Of a stretch of 64,000 bases of DNA, positions 21,300-32,485 are shown piece after piece. The position numbers and the translations under genes were made by a program. The notes beneath the pieces were generated by a model. That model had not been told where the DNA came from and did no database searches. It saw only the letters and a list, made by a program, of their open reading frames with translations. The number at the start of each line of letters is the position of its first letter. The first letter of the stretch is position 1. Source of the DNA: Silene latifolia (taxonomy: Eukaryota; Streptophyta; Magnoliopsida; Caryophyllales; Caryophyllaceae); NCBI RefSeq assembly GCF_048544455.1, contig NC_133537.1, forward strand, positions 20,335,541-20,399,540, read 5' to 3'.

Positions 21300-21980
21300 T
21301 TAAAGAACGGAGTGCTCTTGTCGGCCGACCGAGAGATGAAGCGGGCGAGCGCCTCCATCCTTCCGGTCAGCGTCATAACCTCTTTTCGATTTCGGCTCCG
21401 TAGGTTTAGTATTGCTTGGACTTTCTCGGATTGGCATCAATTCCCCCGGCGCCGACAAGCACGCCGAGGAACTTCGCGGCCGGACACCGAAGTTGCATTT
21501 CTTTGGGTTAAGCTTCATTTCATATTTCCTTAGTGAACAAAATGTTTCGCTCAAATCGGCTAAGTGCTCGCTGTCAGACTTGCTTTTTACAATAGCATCG
21601 TCGACGTAAGCCTCGATGTTTCGCCCTTTTTGATCTTGGAACACTTTGTCCACTAGCCTAGTGTAAGTTGCGCCAGCGTTCTTCAAACCGAACGGCATCA
21701 TTTTATACATGAATGTGCCGTGAATGGTGATGAATGCGCACTTAGGCATGTCTTCCTCGGCCATAAATACCGATGATACCCGAGAAGGCGTCTAGCGGGC
21801 TTAGCATAGTGTAGCCTGCCGTGGCGTCAATTAAACTATCTATTCGAGGCAAGGGATAACAATCTTTAGGGCACGCTTTATTAAGATTGGTAAAATCAAC
21901 ACACATCCTCCACGCCCCTGACGATTTCCTCACCATTACAACATTTGCTAGCCACTCAGGATAAGTACAAGGCATGATAA
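21300..21980 (-). pseudogene. Reverse transcriptase of copy 1
   Basis: Finger and palm motifs are visible: 'GFIMPCTYPEWLANVVMVRK', 'WRMCVDFTNLNKACPKD-YPLPRIDSLID', 'YKMMPFGLKNAGATYTRLVD' and the catalytic YVDD in 'IEAYVDDAIVKSK'. A frameshift near 21765 lies between 'DAFSG' and 'EEDMPKCAF', and another near 21470 lies after 'KKCNFGV'. The family copies element RNA into DNA within the particle. Confidence 0.88.
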
Positions 21981-22212
21981 AGCCCGCCGCTAATAATTTG
22001 TCTACTTGACTTTGATGGCCTCATCCTTCTCGGACGAGGAGTTTCTCATCTTTCGCTTGACCGGCCGAGCGGTGGAGAGTACGTTCACTTGTGAACGATC
22101 ACCTCCCGCTCACGCCCGGCATCTCGGCGAAATGAGTATGCGAAGACATCTTTGTTCTTGCTCGGCAGGTCAGGAGATCGCTCGAATTTTGGCTCCGTGT
22201 CGACACCGACGA

Positions 22213-23230
22213 TTACGGTGCGCTCGGGTCAATTTCCACTTCCTCGATCTCGGCTCCTTCGACCATGTCGACGTTAGTGTTCATCGGATCGCCCTCCTGC
22301 TGCAAGGATGGGCTCTTCCCTTTCTCCGACTTCTTCGCCACTTTGAGGGATTGCATGTTGCACCCCCTGGCCGACACTTGGATGTTGACTATTTCATCTC
22401 TCTCGTCCTTTGAGACGAGCTTTTGTGCTTCCACCCGGTCCGAGACGTACATCAATGTCAGGGCCCGGATGGACATCACTACATCGGCCTCGCTCAAAGT
22501 GACCCGGCCTATGAGAACATTGTAGGCAGACGAACCGTCGATAACCACGAACTCAGATAAAACAATTTTAGCCGCATCCGCTTGACCGAACATCACCGTG
22601 ATCGATTGACCCGGGGGTACCATGCGGGCCCGGAGAAGTCTGTATAGCGGGTTAGTGTAGGGGCTCGGGTCTCCAATCTTCGCACCGAGATTAAGAAAGC
22701 ATTCCCGAACATGATGTTCGTGTAGGCGCCTGTGTCAATCAGGCCACCTTTTGACTAAGTGGTTGGCTATATCCAGGTGGACTACAAGCGGGTCGCTGTG
22801 CGGGGCGACGACTCCCTCGTAGTCCTTCTTTCCAATGGTTATATCGGGGATGGTGGAAGCGGGGATCGCTGTTTTGGGCACAATGTTGATGGCTTGGTAC
22901 AACTCATTTAGGTGCCGTTTGTGCCCATTAGCTGACCCACCGTTCTCGTTTCCCCCGATGACAACTTGGATTACTCCCATCCGTTGGAAAACGGATTTTC
23001 TGTTCGCCCCGTCGGCGCTTGCTCCTGGGCCTCCAGCTACATACTTGCAGAGGCTCCCCTTTCGGATTAGCTCTTCGATGGCGTTCCTTAGATGTCGGCA
23101 GTTGTCGGTTTTGTGGCCGGTGTGGCCGTGGTACTCGCAAAACTGGCTTGCGTCACCGTCCCCCCTCGCCTTGGGGGGTATTGCCCACTTCTGTCCATCA
23201 TTCTTGCTTAGGGTAAAGACCTCGGCCGGA
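22213..23230 (-). pseudogene. Gag zinc finger and aspartic protease of copy 1
   Basis: A Tat-type finger is encoded at about 23095-23140 (CEYHGHTGHKTDNC), followed by a helical 'RNAIEELIRKG'. The region 22735-22980 matches 'MGVIQVVIGG' to 'DPLVVHLDIANHLVKR'. The retropepsin site expected after it is disrupted by a frameshift near 22740; the sister copy reads LIDTGAYTNIMF here. The downstream 'EFVVIDGSSAYNVLIGRVTL' (about 22500) is the protease flap and C-terminal region. Confidence 0.75.
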
Positions 23231-23439
23231 GATGCGACCAGGGGGGTGAGACTACTTGTACCGCTCTCGGTTGTACGGTCCCGAACTCCCCGCGCCCGCC
23301 GAGTGTTGTTTCCTATTAAATCTCTCGCCGTGACCTATTCCCGTCACGGCGACCTTCATCTATGTTGTCACGGCGGCTCTTCCTCTCTCGGGTGCCCACT
23401 TCACTATGGCCTACCCGAGGTTTTGTGATAGTCTTCCAC

Positions 23440-24501
23440 CTTTACGGCTCGGTCGACCATCTTTAAGCGGAGTTTAAGTTGAGGTCTTCGCACTTGATCG
23501 GCTCGTTTTTGAACTCGCCTTTCGGGAGGCCTTTCATCGCCGCGAAGGCCGCGGTTCGATGTTCACTCACGGATCTGCTGAACCTTAGCGTCGAATCTTT
23601 TCACGTAGTTTCGGAGGGACTCGTCCCCCCCGTCGGATAGTTAGGAGATCGATGTTTCCACGGCCCTTCTCTTGTTGCAAGCATACTTTGGGCTAGGAAA
23701 TTGTCTCTCAGTCGGCATAACAAAGATACCGAGCCATTAGGTAGCCCCTTGTACCAACTCGAGTCATCCCATGCAGGGTCGTTGGGAAGACTCGGCACCA
23801 CACCTCATCAGGCTGCTCCCATACCGACATGTACGACTCGAAAGCCTCGGCATGGTCGGTTGGGTCGCTATCCCCTTTGTATGATAAGGGCGGAAGCTTC
23901 AGCTTAGTCGGCACAGGGACTTCGAGGACATAGGCACTGAGGGGCTGTCTGACCACGTGTCGAATGACACGCGGCGATCGGCTCCTCGCAACCTTAGTCT
24001 GGCTTCTCTCCCTCTGGCGGGAAGGGCTTGTCGTCCGACTTTGGTGAGTCGGACTTCTTTCATTCCTTCAGGGTTGGCCTCGTTGTTGCCGCGGCGACGC
24101 TGTCCTCCCGCGAGTGGGGGAAGGACTCAGGTCTGCCACTGGCACCACGGGCTCTGCCGGCGTTCTAGCATGCCCAGCTCCTTGTATCGCCCCGGACAAG
24201 TTGTTCGGGGTCACTTTATGGGCCCTGGTCACCTGTGGATGCGCGCCGTCACCGTCGTCGTGACAAGGGTAATCGGCGTGCTACCCATCAGGTCCAGGAA
24301 TAGCTTTAATTTGGCCGCATCGACCACATGTCCCATGACGGTGATTTGGTCGGTAGCAGGCGGTGTTTCTGGCTCTTTTGGCATCCCGTACGCCGTGTCA
24401 GTGGCTCGGCCGGTGGGGGACTGCCCGATTTCAGAATTGCGGAACGTATCATCCTGGAAGAATGTAGTTCCTTCACTCACAGTTTCTTGTTGCTTTGACA
24501 T
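23440..24501 (-). pseudogene. Gag of Retand-like copy 1
   Basis: Starts MSKQQETVSEG at 24501, about 95 bp after the primer-binding site; an A27 run on the minus strand (about 24519-24545) precedes it. The capsid-like part has 'LSYKGDSDPTDHAEAFESYM' and 'EQPDEVWCRVFPTTL' near 23790-23890. Frameshifts near 24229 and 23708 break the frame. Gag would assemble the particle. Confidence 0.8.
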
Positions 24502-24577
24502 CTTCTTAGCTCGCTGAATGTTTTTTTTTTTTTTTTTTTTTTTTTGTAAGGTAGGTGACTAGCTTTTAGTGTCTATT

Positions 24578-24595
24578 CCCCACAAACGGCGCCAA
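24578..24595 (-). other. Primer-binding site of copy 1
   Basis: On the minus strand, directly inside the 5' LTR, is TGGCGCCGTTTGTGGGGA. It fits the 3' end of plant tRNA-Asp with about three mismatches. The sister copy has TGGCGCCGTCTGTGGGGA in the same place. Confidence 0.75.
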
Positions 24596-24596
24596 T

Positions 24597-25165
24597 TGTT
24601 CCGGGTGTAATTCCGGAGCAGGATTATGACCACTTAAGCTTGTGGAATGATGTCGTTGCTTGTCTCTTCCTTTCACTCTCTCCTGTAAAGATGAACAAAC
24701 TGAGGGATCGGCTTGGTACCGAGCGTACTCACTCCGACGCTCAAGTCAGTAAACTTAGAGAGATAAGTTGTGTGTTGAACTTGGCAAAGTATATTGTAGA
24801 GAGATAAGGGAGTTTATACCAGATTTTCAGTTGGTTTCTCAATGAGAGATGATGAGTATTTATAGACTTTCACTTTTTGTCACGTAGTGGCCAAGTGGCC
24901 AAGTGGCGTAGCAGGTGGAAAGACTGTCTTACCCTCGGCCGAGGGACCCATGACAGGCCGGCAAGCCTGGTTGACTCCATGCCGAGGGGACTGGATGTGA
25001 GTACGCGGATATGTCTCTCGGCCGGCTAGTTGCCGAGCCGAGACCCAAGTGACAGGCCGACAGGCTTTGTCGGTTAGCTGTTTAATATGTTGACTTGCTG
25101 TCTTTTTAGCTTTGACCTTGCTCAATATGTTGACTCGGTCAGCGGGTGCAGAATATGCCCCATCA
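24597..25165 (-). repeat. 5' LTR of Retand-like copy 1
   Basis: 569 bp, same ends as the 3' LTR, closely similar to it with a scatter of substitutions and one-base indels. TATA box (TATAAATA on the minus strand) at 24857-24864, the likely gag-pol promoter. Confidence 0.92.
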
Positions 25166-25170
25166 GAACT

Positions 25171-25273
25171 ATTATATAATTACAATAGAAATGTAAAAAT
25201 AAAATATTCATCAAAAAACATTCATACCGTCCTAAATGCAAACCCGTGCAATTTTATACGGATTTAAAACTAG
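25171..25273 (+). mobile_element. 3' terminus of a Helitron
   Basis: A GC-rich hairpin-like block (CCCGTGCAATTTTATACGG) is followed by ATTTAAAACTAG and then a host T. This is the hallmark of a plant Helitron 3' end (stem-loop, then CTRR, inserted between A and T). Its body continues left of the Retand-like insertion. Confidence 0.6.
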
Positions 25274-25304
25274 TTACCTTTATATTTATAGCTTTTAAAT
25301 GAGC

Positions 25305-25375
25305 ATGAAGATTTCTTATAGGTTATGGAGGACACATTAATGGTACTCTTGAAAGACCTAAGAATTTTTCCCATT
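25305..25375 (-). repeat. Right arm of the split inverted-repeat element
   Basis: Reverse complement of the arm at 13757-13845 (shared AAATTCTTAGGTC, AGTACCATTAAT, ATAAGAA, TTCATG). It lies just outside the Helitron 3' end, as expected if the Helitron landed in a small inverted-repeat element. Confidence 0.5.
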
Positions 25376-25426
25376 TTTACTATGCCCTCCGTAAAATTAC
25401 AAAATATAAGTACAGTTATTAGGATA

Positions 25427-26135
25427 CTAGTGTAGCTTGCGTGCTACAGCACGGTATTTTTTAGATGTAATTATTAGAGATATTTGCATTTAGAGTATTA
25501 CTTTCAACTCATTTTGAATTTATTGAGGGCTCATATTGATAATATATCGTATTAGAAAGATCAGCACTGTTGATCCGAATGAATTAATGAATTTTCTATA
25601 ATATTTCGTATTGGAATGGTTGGTCATACCTATTTCATTTCTATAACTAAGTGATACATACTCGACCTATATTTTTTATACTCGACCTATATATTTTTTT
25701 TCTGGTAAAAGGTAAGTATTGTATTGATAAAATTATCGTAACCATATGAGGTAGAGACCTATGTTAATGAATTTTCCCATAATATTAATGAATTTTCCAT
25801 AATATTTCCTGTAGGAATTATGAAGGTTAATAATTTTAGAAAAGATTGCATAATATATTAGGAATATTGATTGTTTCCTTGTAGAATCAATAAAATATAA
25901 GTGTAATATAAATAGTGATTGTTTCCATGTATAGGAGTTACAACTTACAATATACGTTTAACTTGGCAGGTGAAGTCTTCAAATTTTATTTAATAAAATA
26001 GACCCAACCTAGAATACGTTTAAATTAAGGGGCTATGTTGTAGTGATGATATTCAATAAGACATGCCCAATAAAGAGTAGTGAATGTTAGGCGGGAAAAC
26101 TACTTTGAGATTTTATTCTTTAGTAGTAAGGGAGA
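25427..26135 (-). mobile_element. Small non-autonomous Helitron
   Basis: On the minus strand it starts TCTCCCTTACTACTAAAG at 26135, preceded by A, and ends with the hairpin CGTGCTGTAGCACG, then CAAGCTACACTAG at 25427, followed by T. Length 709 bp, no coding capacity. The 5' start resembles the one at 52817 and 53258. Confidence 0.65.
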
Positions 26136-26164
26136 TTAGGAAAAGATAATAATAAGATATTGAA

Positions 26165-26335
26165 AATATTACAAATTTTCATTTGTGACGGGCAATATCC
26201 ATCACAAGCATGTGACGGGTAAAATAAAATCCACTTAGGTAGATAAAGACAAGTCATTTGTGATTCACTATGCACTCTTACTTTTGTCTTATCTATCCAT
26301 GTGGGTAATCTTGACCCGTAACAAGGGAGACTTAT
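26165..26335. mobile_element. MITE of the CACAAA...CGTCACAAG family, diverged
   Basis: Contains 'TTTGTGACGGGCAATATCCATCACAAGC' near the left end and 'CCCGTAACAAGGGAGACTT' near the right end, the family's inverted termini. No clear target duplication could be placed. Confidence 0.6.
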
Positions 26336-26400
26336 TGCGGAAATATACTTAAAGCGGATATTGATTATGGTTCTCATAGATGGGAGGTACTATAAATACC

Positions 26401-26749
26401 TCACCATATAATATGTTTTTTTTTGTGCAAAAGAGGGGCAATGCCCCGATACAAAACACAAATTAAATCCGAACTAATCGGGGAATATCTACCCCAACGA
26501 TAAATGTTTAGTTTGCCATCCTGCCAAACGTTTATTGAATTTCTCTTCGAGATGAACGAAAGTAGCCTTTCACCCTTTTTCACGCGACCATTAATGGTCG
26601 GCATACCCAAGTATGTACCCAGATCGTTAGTCACTTCAAACCCGAGTATATCTTTGATCTCGTCAATATCTGAAATATCGGTATAATATGTAACACGCAA
26701 CACAATATTATCAGTAATACAAAATCTTATGAATTATATTATCTCTCTA
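26401..26749 (-). pseudogene. LINE reverse transcriptase fragment
   Basis: The minus strand encodes 'LGTYLGMPTINGRVKKGE', followed by 'FISKR...W' and 'GRYSPISS'. These are the typical post-palm residues of plant L1-type LINE reverse transcriptase ('YLG-P---GR', 'LAGW', 'L--AGR'). Only about 100 residues survive and no EN or ORF1 part is nearby. Confidence 0.65.
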
Positions 26750-27269
26750 AAATACATCATCAGTGGATTTTACTATAATAATAGGAGCGAAGAAGAGATA
26801 TATATATATATATATTTTTATGACCAGTGAGCCGCAACCGTTATCTTTGGTGTACATTGGGTAAACCGTGCTGCTAAAATACAACTGTAGTTGATTTTTT
26901 ATTAAGGTACAAACTATAGTGGATATTAACATTGAGTGTGAAAATCTTTTTTAATAGCTTAACATCTATATAACTGACGTTTTTCTTATGAAAGAAGTCT
27001 GACGTTTTTCTTATGAAAGAAGTGCGATTTATGCGAAGAGATATTAATGTCATTTGAAGTGTTAAGAACTACATCAAATTTTTATTTTAACCCATGATTT
27101 ATATAAGCATATTCCAAATTAAAATATATTAGCAATAAAATGTCTAATGGTTCTTATGTTTTATTTCTATTTGTTTATAACCACTCAAAATGAAGTATTT
27201 TTTGGTTATGAAGTGAATTCTCTACGTTTGTATGGAGCGCGACCCAAATCCAATTTCATAGCGTAACAG
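26750..27269. other. Unassigned DNA left of the MULE
   Basis: AT-rich. Contains (AT)n at about 26798 and an exact tandem pair of the 25-bp unit TGACGTTTTTCTTATGAAAG plus five bases at about 26975-27024. No gene seen. Confidence 0.5.
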
Positions 27270-27278
27270 TAATTGATA
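27270..27278. repeat. MULE target-site duplication, left
   Basis: TAATTGATA, repeated exactly at 32587-32595. Nine bases is the Mutator-superfamily duplication length. Confidence 0.92.
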
Positions 27279-27379
27279 GGATTATTTCACAGGAATAATC
27301 CAACCTATGGCTGTTCCACCTATATTAATCCATCCTTTACAATAATCCATAATAATCCCACCTATTACACGACTTACCC
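27279..27379 (+). repeat. MULE left terminal inverted repeat
   Basis: 101 bp starting GGATTATTTCACAGGAATAA and ending CACGACTTACCC. Identical to the reverse complement of 32486-32586 at every position; the sequences diverge immediately inside. In Mutator elements the TIR holds the transposase-binding site and the promoter. Confidence 0.95.
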
Positions 27380-27591
27380 TGTTTGCACTTACCTACTTAT
27401 GTTACCTGATAAAACCGGTAACCTCCTTTTAAGCTTATAACCTCCCTTTCCCCTTTCAAATTCAGTTCATCTTCTTCATCCCCTTTTTTCTCCATTCTCC
27501 TATTTCTTCATCCTCTTCTTCATTTGCCTTTTTCTTCAACATTAATTTCATCCCCTTTTTTAATTTCAAAGAAACTTGCTTCAATTGTACA

Positions 27592-28117
27592 ATGAACTCC
27601 TCATACATAAGTTCATCTAATTCCCAATCTGTCAAAGGCAAAAATAGGGTTTTATGTAATCATAATGTGGAAGCAGTGGTGAAGATCGTGGGTAAGGGGC
27701 GAGTACACTCAGGGAAAAAGTTTTATGGGTGTCCCCTTTGGCCGGTAAGTAATTGAATTTGTTCCTTCTAATTAATTGGTGTAATTGAATGTGTTCCTTG
27801 TAATTTATGTTAAGAAATTGTTCTTTTTCGTTGTTTGTTTGTAGGATAATCCTTGCGGGTTTTTTCAATTGGTGGAAGACGCTATGTTGGGAAGTTCAAG
27901 CATGTCGACGGGTTATTACAATGAAGACATAGAAAAGAAGAACTTGGTAGAGAAAGTGAAGAAACTGGAGATGAAAAAAGCGAGGTTGAAGAAGGATATC
28001 ATGGAATTAACAATTGAAATATCAAAACATCGAAAAAGCGAGAAAAGAGCTGTAAATATGTTGTTAGTCTCTTGGATTTTATTTGCATTATGTTGGGTGT
28101 GGAAAACCAGTGTTTGA
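27592..28117 (+). CDS. GRF-type zinc-finger protein with coiled coil and C-terminal membrane helix
   Basis: Two exons, 27592-27744 and 27845-28117, joined across a 100-bp GT-AG intron (GTAAGT, TTTGTAG), phase 0, 141 residues. Residues 22-60 form a GRF zinc finger: CNH at 22-24, then 'GKKFYGCPLWP' and after the junction 'DNPCGFFQLVE' (C22, H24, C47, C54 as ligands). Residues about 75-115 are a strongly charged coiled coil and the last 20 are hydrophobic ('LLVSWILFALCWVW'), a likely tail anchor. It matches the plant family typified by Arabidopsis At4g04775, often associated with transposons. GRF fingers bind single-stranded DNA in other proteins. The role here is unknown. The reading frame is intact, unlike the neighbouring transposase. 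Confidence 0.85.
27745..27844 (+). other. Intron in the GRF zinc-finger gene
   Basis: 100 bp with GTAAGT donor and TTTGTAG acceptor. It separates ligands three and four of the zinc finger, and joining restores the family's continuous 'CPLWP-D-PCGFFQ' stretch. Confidence 0.8.
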
Positions 28118-28405
28118 ATTAGCTTGTATTGTCATTCAATGTTGTATTTTGAAGAAGGAAAATTAATGAAAATGTTGGCATTGCTTCAAAAGATCTTGTC
28201 TTTGCATAAAATGAGTACTACATAACCTTGGCAAAATAAACTTGTCTGATACATGATACAAGAATTCTGAAGTTTACATAAACTGGGTACACAACACTCA
28301 GTCTTTGAATGCATCAAACCAAAACATTGCACAAAAAGTTTCGCCACAACCAGGTTCCAAAATACATAGCACAACAGGTTCCAAAATACTACACTTCAGG
28401 ACACT

Positions 28406-31400
28406 TCATGGCTGGTTCACTGAAGATTGTGTAGGCTGACTTGTTGAAGCTTGATCACCTGAGCTTAACCAGTTAAATATACCTCTTCCTCTGCCTCTCT
28501 GTCCTCTGCCTCTGCCTCTCTGAGTTCTTGGAGGATTGGTGAAAGGATTTCCTTGATCATCAAACAAAACACCCATCCCTTGTGGTACCTGAAATTAGGA
28601 GAACAATTAATTAGAAACTTAAACAGCCAGTTAACATGACAATTGAACTGAAATTGAAACATAAACATAAACTGAAGTACATGTCTTACCCTTCCTCTAC
28701 CTCTACCTGCTCCAGCACTGCCTGTTCCACCCCTACCACCACCTCTTCCTGTTCTTATTGTCCTGCCACTTCTCCCCAATCTTGTTGGTTGTGCAGTAGC
28801 TTCATGATGGGTGGTAGAGGCAGTTGCAACATCTTGCCTGACACAAGGATTTGTCCTAGGTCTTCCTCTACCTCTCTTAGGTGGTGGTGACATGACCTTG
28901 TCCTTGTCAGGACATTTTCTCTTGTTGTGAGTTGTGGACTTGCAAATTGAACAAGTCATTTGTAAACCATGTTTGGTCAACTTCCCACTTCTTTTGGGAT
29001 CCTCATGTGGATCCCTCCTTCTCTTTTTCCTTGGCCTACCTGGCCCTACTTTAATTGGTGGAGGGTTCAAGGGTAGATCAATCTTAGTCCAATGTCTTTC
29101 ACCTGGACATGGACTGATACAACCATTGTATGCAGCAAAATATGCATTTTTTTTGTACATATCATGGACAAAATCCTCTGCTTGTCCATGTATGTAAAAG
29201 ATGGCAGCCACCCCATGACTACAAGGGATACCTGTCAAGTCCCATTTCTTGCAGGTACAAGTTCTGTCAATAATATCAACACTTACCTCATCAATTCCAA
29301 GTTTCACTTGGAATTTTCTGTCAGATGCAGGCAGGACTTCATACATTGCAGATTTCTCTTTTTCTAACTCAAGTCTCTCTTGAACTCTAGGGCACACTGT
29401 CCCTGACTTTTTTTGCATTTCTGTTTTCTTCCACACTAGTCTCTCCATCATGGAACACCTTATATCTTCAAGCATGTAGATCAAGTGCTTTGCCCTAGCT
29501 TCTATGATGTATGCATTGAAAGTTTCAGCCATATTGTTTACAATGACATCAGTCTTTGTATCTGTACTGATAAATGCTCTGCAGAATAGGTTGGGATTAC
29601 AGGCCATGAATGCATCAGCAGCTTTGTGATCTACTTCCCTCATTTCATTTAAGGCATCATTGAAATCTGCCTTGTTGTATGCCTTTGCACAAGACCAGAA
29701 TAATAGCTTCATTTCATCTCCCTTATAAGACTTGTGCCAGTTTGCAAAAATGTGCCTGGCACAATGTCTATGTTCAGCTTTGGGGAGCTCCTTGGCAACC
29801 ACAGTCAATATGCCCTGCATCATTAAAAACATAAACACACCACCATTATACAAAGTAGAGGCAAACTGTTTTAAGTAAGGATAATTAGAACATTGAAGAA
29901 CATTTGTAAGATGAAAATATACCTGGTGTTGATCTGAAATGATTGTCCACCCATTTCCATCTTTCTCTCCAAGTGTTTCCTTAAGTTGCTGAAAAAACCA
30001 CTCATAGGAGTCATTGTTTTCTCCTTCAACTACAGCCCATGCTAGAGGGTACATTTGTTCATTGGCATCTCTACCAATTGCCCCAATCAACTGCCCTCCC
30101 AAAAATGTTTTCAAAAAGCAAGCATCTATACATAAGATCTTCCTACATCCTTCAAGCCATCCTTTTTTGAGAGCATCAAAACAGATAAATAATCTCTGAA
30201 AAACAGGTATGCTACTCGTCACATTAGGATTTGTTTCCAATTTGAAAACACTTTCTGGATTTCCTTCTGACAGAGCTTGCAAATAACTACCAAGCTTGCT
30301 ATAATGCTCCTTCATTGAACCATGTAGCATTTTATGAGCATGATACTTGACCTTGTAAGCAAAATTTTTTTTAATTAGAACCTTGTAAGCCCTTCTCACA
30401 GTTTCAATGATATCCTTAGCTGGCCAGTGAGGCCTTGCTTTAAAGACTTCTAAGAATTGCTTAGCTACCCATGTGGACTTCAACTGCCTGTTACTTTCCA
30501 TATTTCTGTGACAGGTGTGATTTGGATCTACAGTCTTCACCAGTATACAAGCTAGTGTGTTATCCCAGCTACCATATAACTTGAATGGGCAGCCTGGTAA
30601 ACACCTCACCCCAAGTCTTTGGCCTCTTCCTTTGTCACTGACATCAAATGTTAGGTTTCTCCTTGAGCTCGCATATCTAGTAACACGTCTCCGAATCGAT
30701 CTCTATTTGGAAATTTTATCCCCACACACCACTTCAACTTACTAAAGTATGTTTTCTCATTCACTTCTGGGAGAGTTGACCTTCTCCTCTTACCTGGCAC
30801 AGGATCTTCTTCACTTTCTACAGGTGTGTGTATTTCATCACCACTATCATCATAGTCACTTACTCTTCCACTAGGTCCACTGTTTTTACCCTGCACCACT
30901 TTTTCTTTCACAACTTCTTTTTCTTGACCAGGTAAGAGTGTAGATCCAGCTTCAAGTTCTAATTGTTTTGCTATTTTTAGAGCCTTAACATTCCAAGCCT
31001 TCACTTTCTCCCTTGCTTGGTTCAACTCTTCATCTGAGTTATCACTCAACAAAATATCCTCCTTCTCAATAAAGTTCTCAACTGCCTCATATAAATCCTC
31101 ATGCTCAATTATGGGAACTTCCTCATCAACTAACTCAACCTCACTCAAATCATCCTCTTCATCACTTACACCTTCCTCAAAAATCGGGTTCATAACCAGG
31201 ATCCTCCCCTCACTCAAGTCATCCCACTCCTCATCAAAGTTATAAGACAAACCGACTTTATCCGCATTTTCTTCATAAGAGTCAAAGAGATCCGATATTC
31301 TTATGTCATTGAAATCAAAAGAGTTTTCAGTGAAATCATGAGAAGGTTGAGTGAAATCTAAACCACCTTTGTTTTTGCTTATTGAAGTGTCTTGGGTAGT

Positions 31401-32264
31401 ATTGTGAGTGATTTTTGGAGGTGGTTCATTTCTTCGCCTAAGTCTCGAAGTAAATGTATTCAAAGATGTGAGAGAAGGGGTGGTAGCTTTTTTTAAGGCT
31501 ATTTCATTATGAGTGGTAGCTTTTTTGGAGGCTATGTCATTAGATTCCCTTAGGGTTTCGGGAAATGGGAGAAGGCTTAGGTGGTCCCCCTTTATGAGAA
31601 GCATTTGCATTTTTTTTGTAAGCCACTGTTTTCCTTCTAGGAGTCAATTTTTGGGGAGGGTTGACTATACTTGCAGTGTCCCCCGTGACACTATTAAATT
31701 CATTACCTCTTCCACATCACTTTCAACAACTAACCAACACTCAACCATCCTACTAATTGTCGCGGTTTACAAATTATTCCAAAGATCCTTATCATCTTGA
31801 GCTTTTTGCAAGCCAACACCCGGGTTCATATAGAAGATACCATCAACATTTCTCTTAAAATTCCCACATTTCTCAGCCTCCTCTAGTATAGTAAACCAAC
31901 ATAATTCATCCGGATCTACACTAATAGTCCTAAAACTCCTACCCTTATAACTCAAACCCTTATCATTCTTAACAAAAGAACTTCCCTACCACAATTTCAA
32001 GGTTACAGTTTGCCAATGATTTTCCTAAATTAAAACAGCATTATATACACATTAGGCTTTCTAATTTAATTCAATGTTAAACAAACAAAATGATTTGTCA
32101 AAATTAATTTCAATTGAAAATTAACATCAACATTAACAAGATTAAAAATAAATTTGATGAAAAAATTGCCCAATTAACATCAACATTACAGTTAATTTCG
32201 CGAGTTAATTTCAAATTAACCTAACACTTATTAAATTTGATGGAAAACTTACTTTGGGAGCCAT
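28406..32264 (-). pseudogene. MuDR-type (MULE) transposase, disrupted
   Basis: Exon 1 is tiny (32264-32253, MAPK), exon 2 resumes at 32024. N-terminal PB1-like part: 'SFVKNDKGLSYKGRSFRTISVDPDELCWF' region, near 31800-31980. An acidic linker follows, then the MuDR DNA-binding region ('DKGRGQRLGVRC...CPF', about 30600). The DDE core (about 29930-30100) shows 'LCIDACFLKT' and 'WTIISDQHQ', then a 108-bp intron (29815-29922) and 'AEHRHCARHIFANWHK'. SWIM finger CTCKKWDLTGIPCSH (about 29215-29260), CCHC knuckle CSICKSTTHNKRKC (about 28920-28960), Gly/Arg-rich tail, and a last exon ending at 28406. Breaks: TAG after 'KLW' (about 31990), TAA after 'DLWNNL' (about 31765), frameshifts near 31690, 31560 and 30655. 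It would bind the TIRs and excise the element. Confidence 0.88.
29815..29922 (-). other. Intron in the MULE transposase core
   Basis: 108 bp, CAG|GTATAT donor and ATGATGCAG|G acceptor on the minus strand. Splicing joins 'SDQHQ' to 'GILTVVAKELPKAEHRHC', which is continuous in the family. Confidence 0.75.
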
Positions 32265-32485
32265 TGAAGATGATCAATGGCGTATGCCGCAGATGAGGAT
32301 GATCAATGGCGTCTTTTAGAAGCTTGACAGTGAAGAGATTAATGGCGTCAAAGAAGGGAAGTGAGAGAGACAAGGTGAAGTGTGTTGTGGAAGATTGAAT
32401 GTAAAATAAAAAAAAAAGACAGGTTTAATTCATTAGTATTAGGGTTTACCTGTTTAACAGGTAGCCCTTCACATTGGTGCAAATT
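32265..32485 (-). promoter_or_regulatory. 5' region of the MULE transposase gene
   Basis: Between the presumed ATG (32264) and the right TIR. It contains a short duplicated phrase (GATGATCAATGGCGT at about 32269-32312) and an A/T-rich stretch at 32400-32440. In Mutator elements transcription starts in the TIR; no separate TATA box stands out. Confidence 0.4.

Larger units (their letters stand above)
14532..25165 (-). mobile_element. Full-length Ty3/gypsy element, Tat/Retand-like, copy 1
   Basis: Complete from LTR to LTR, 10,634 bp, flanked by a perfect 5-bp target duplication GAACT (14527-14531 and 25166-25170). On the minus strand the order is 5' LTR (25165-24597), primer-binding site, gag, protease, RT, RNase H, a second RNase H-like region, integrase, a spacer with tandem repeats, then an antisense extra gene (plus strand, 15687-18247), a polypurine tract next to 15101 and the 3' LTR (15100-14532). 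The two LTRs are both 569 bp and closely similar, so insertion is fairly recent. Many frameshifts mean that it does not encode an intact polyprotein. A sister copy lies inverted at 40127-50722. Confidence 0.92.
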
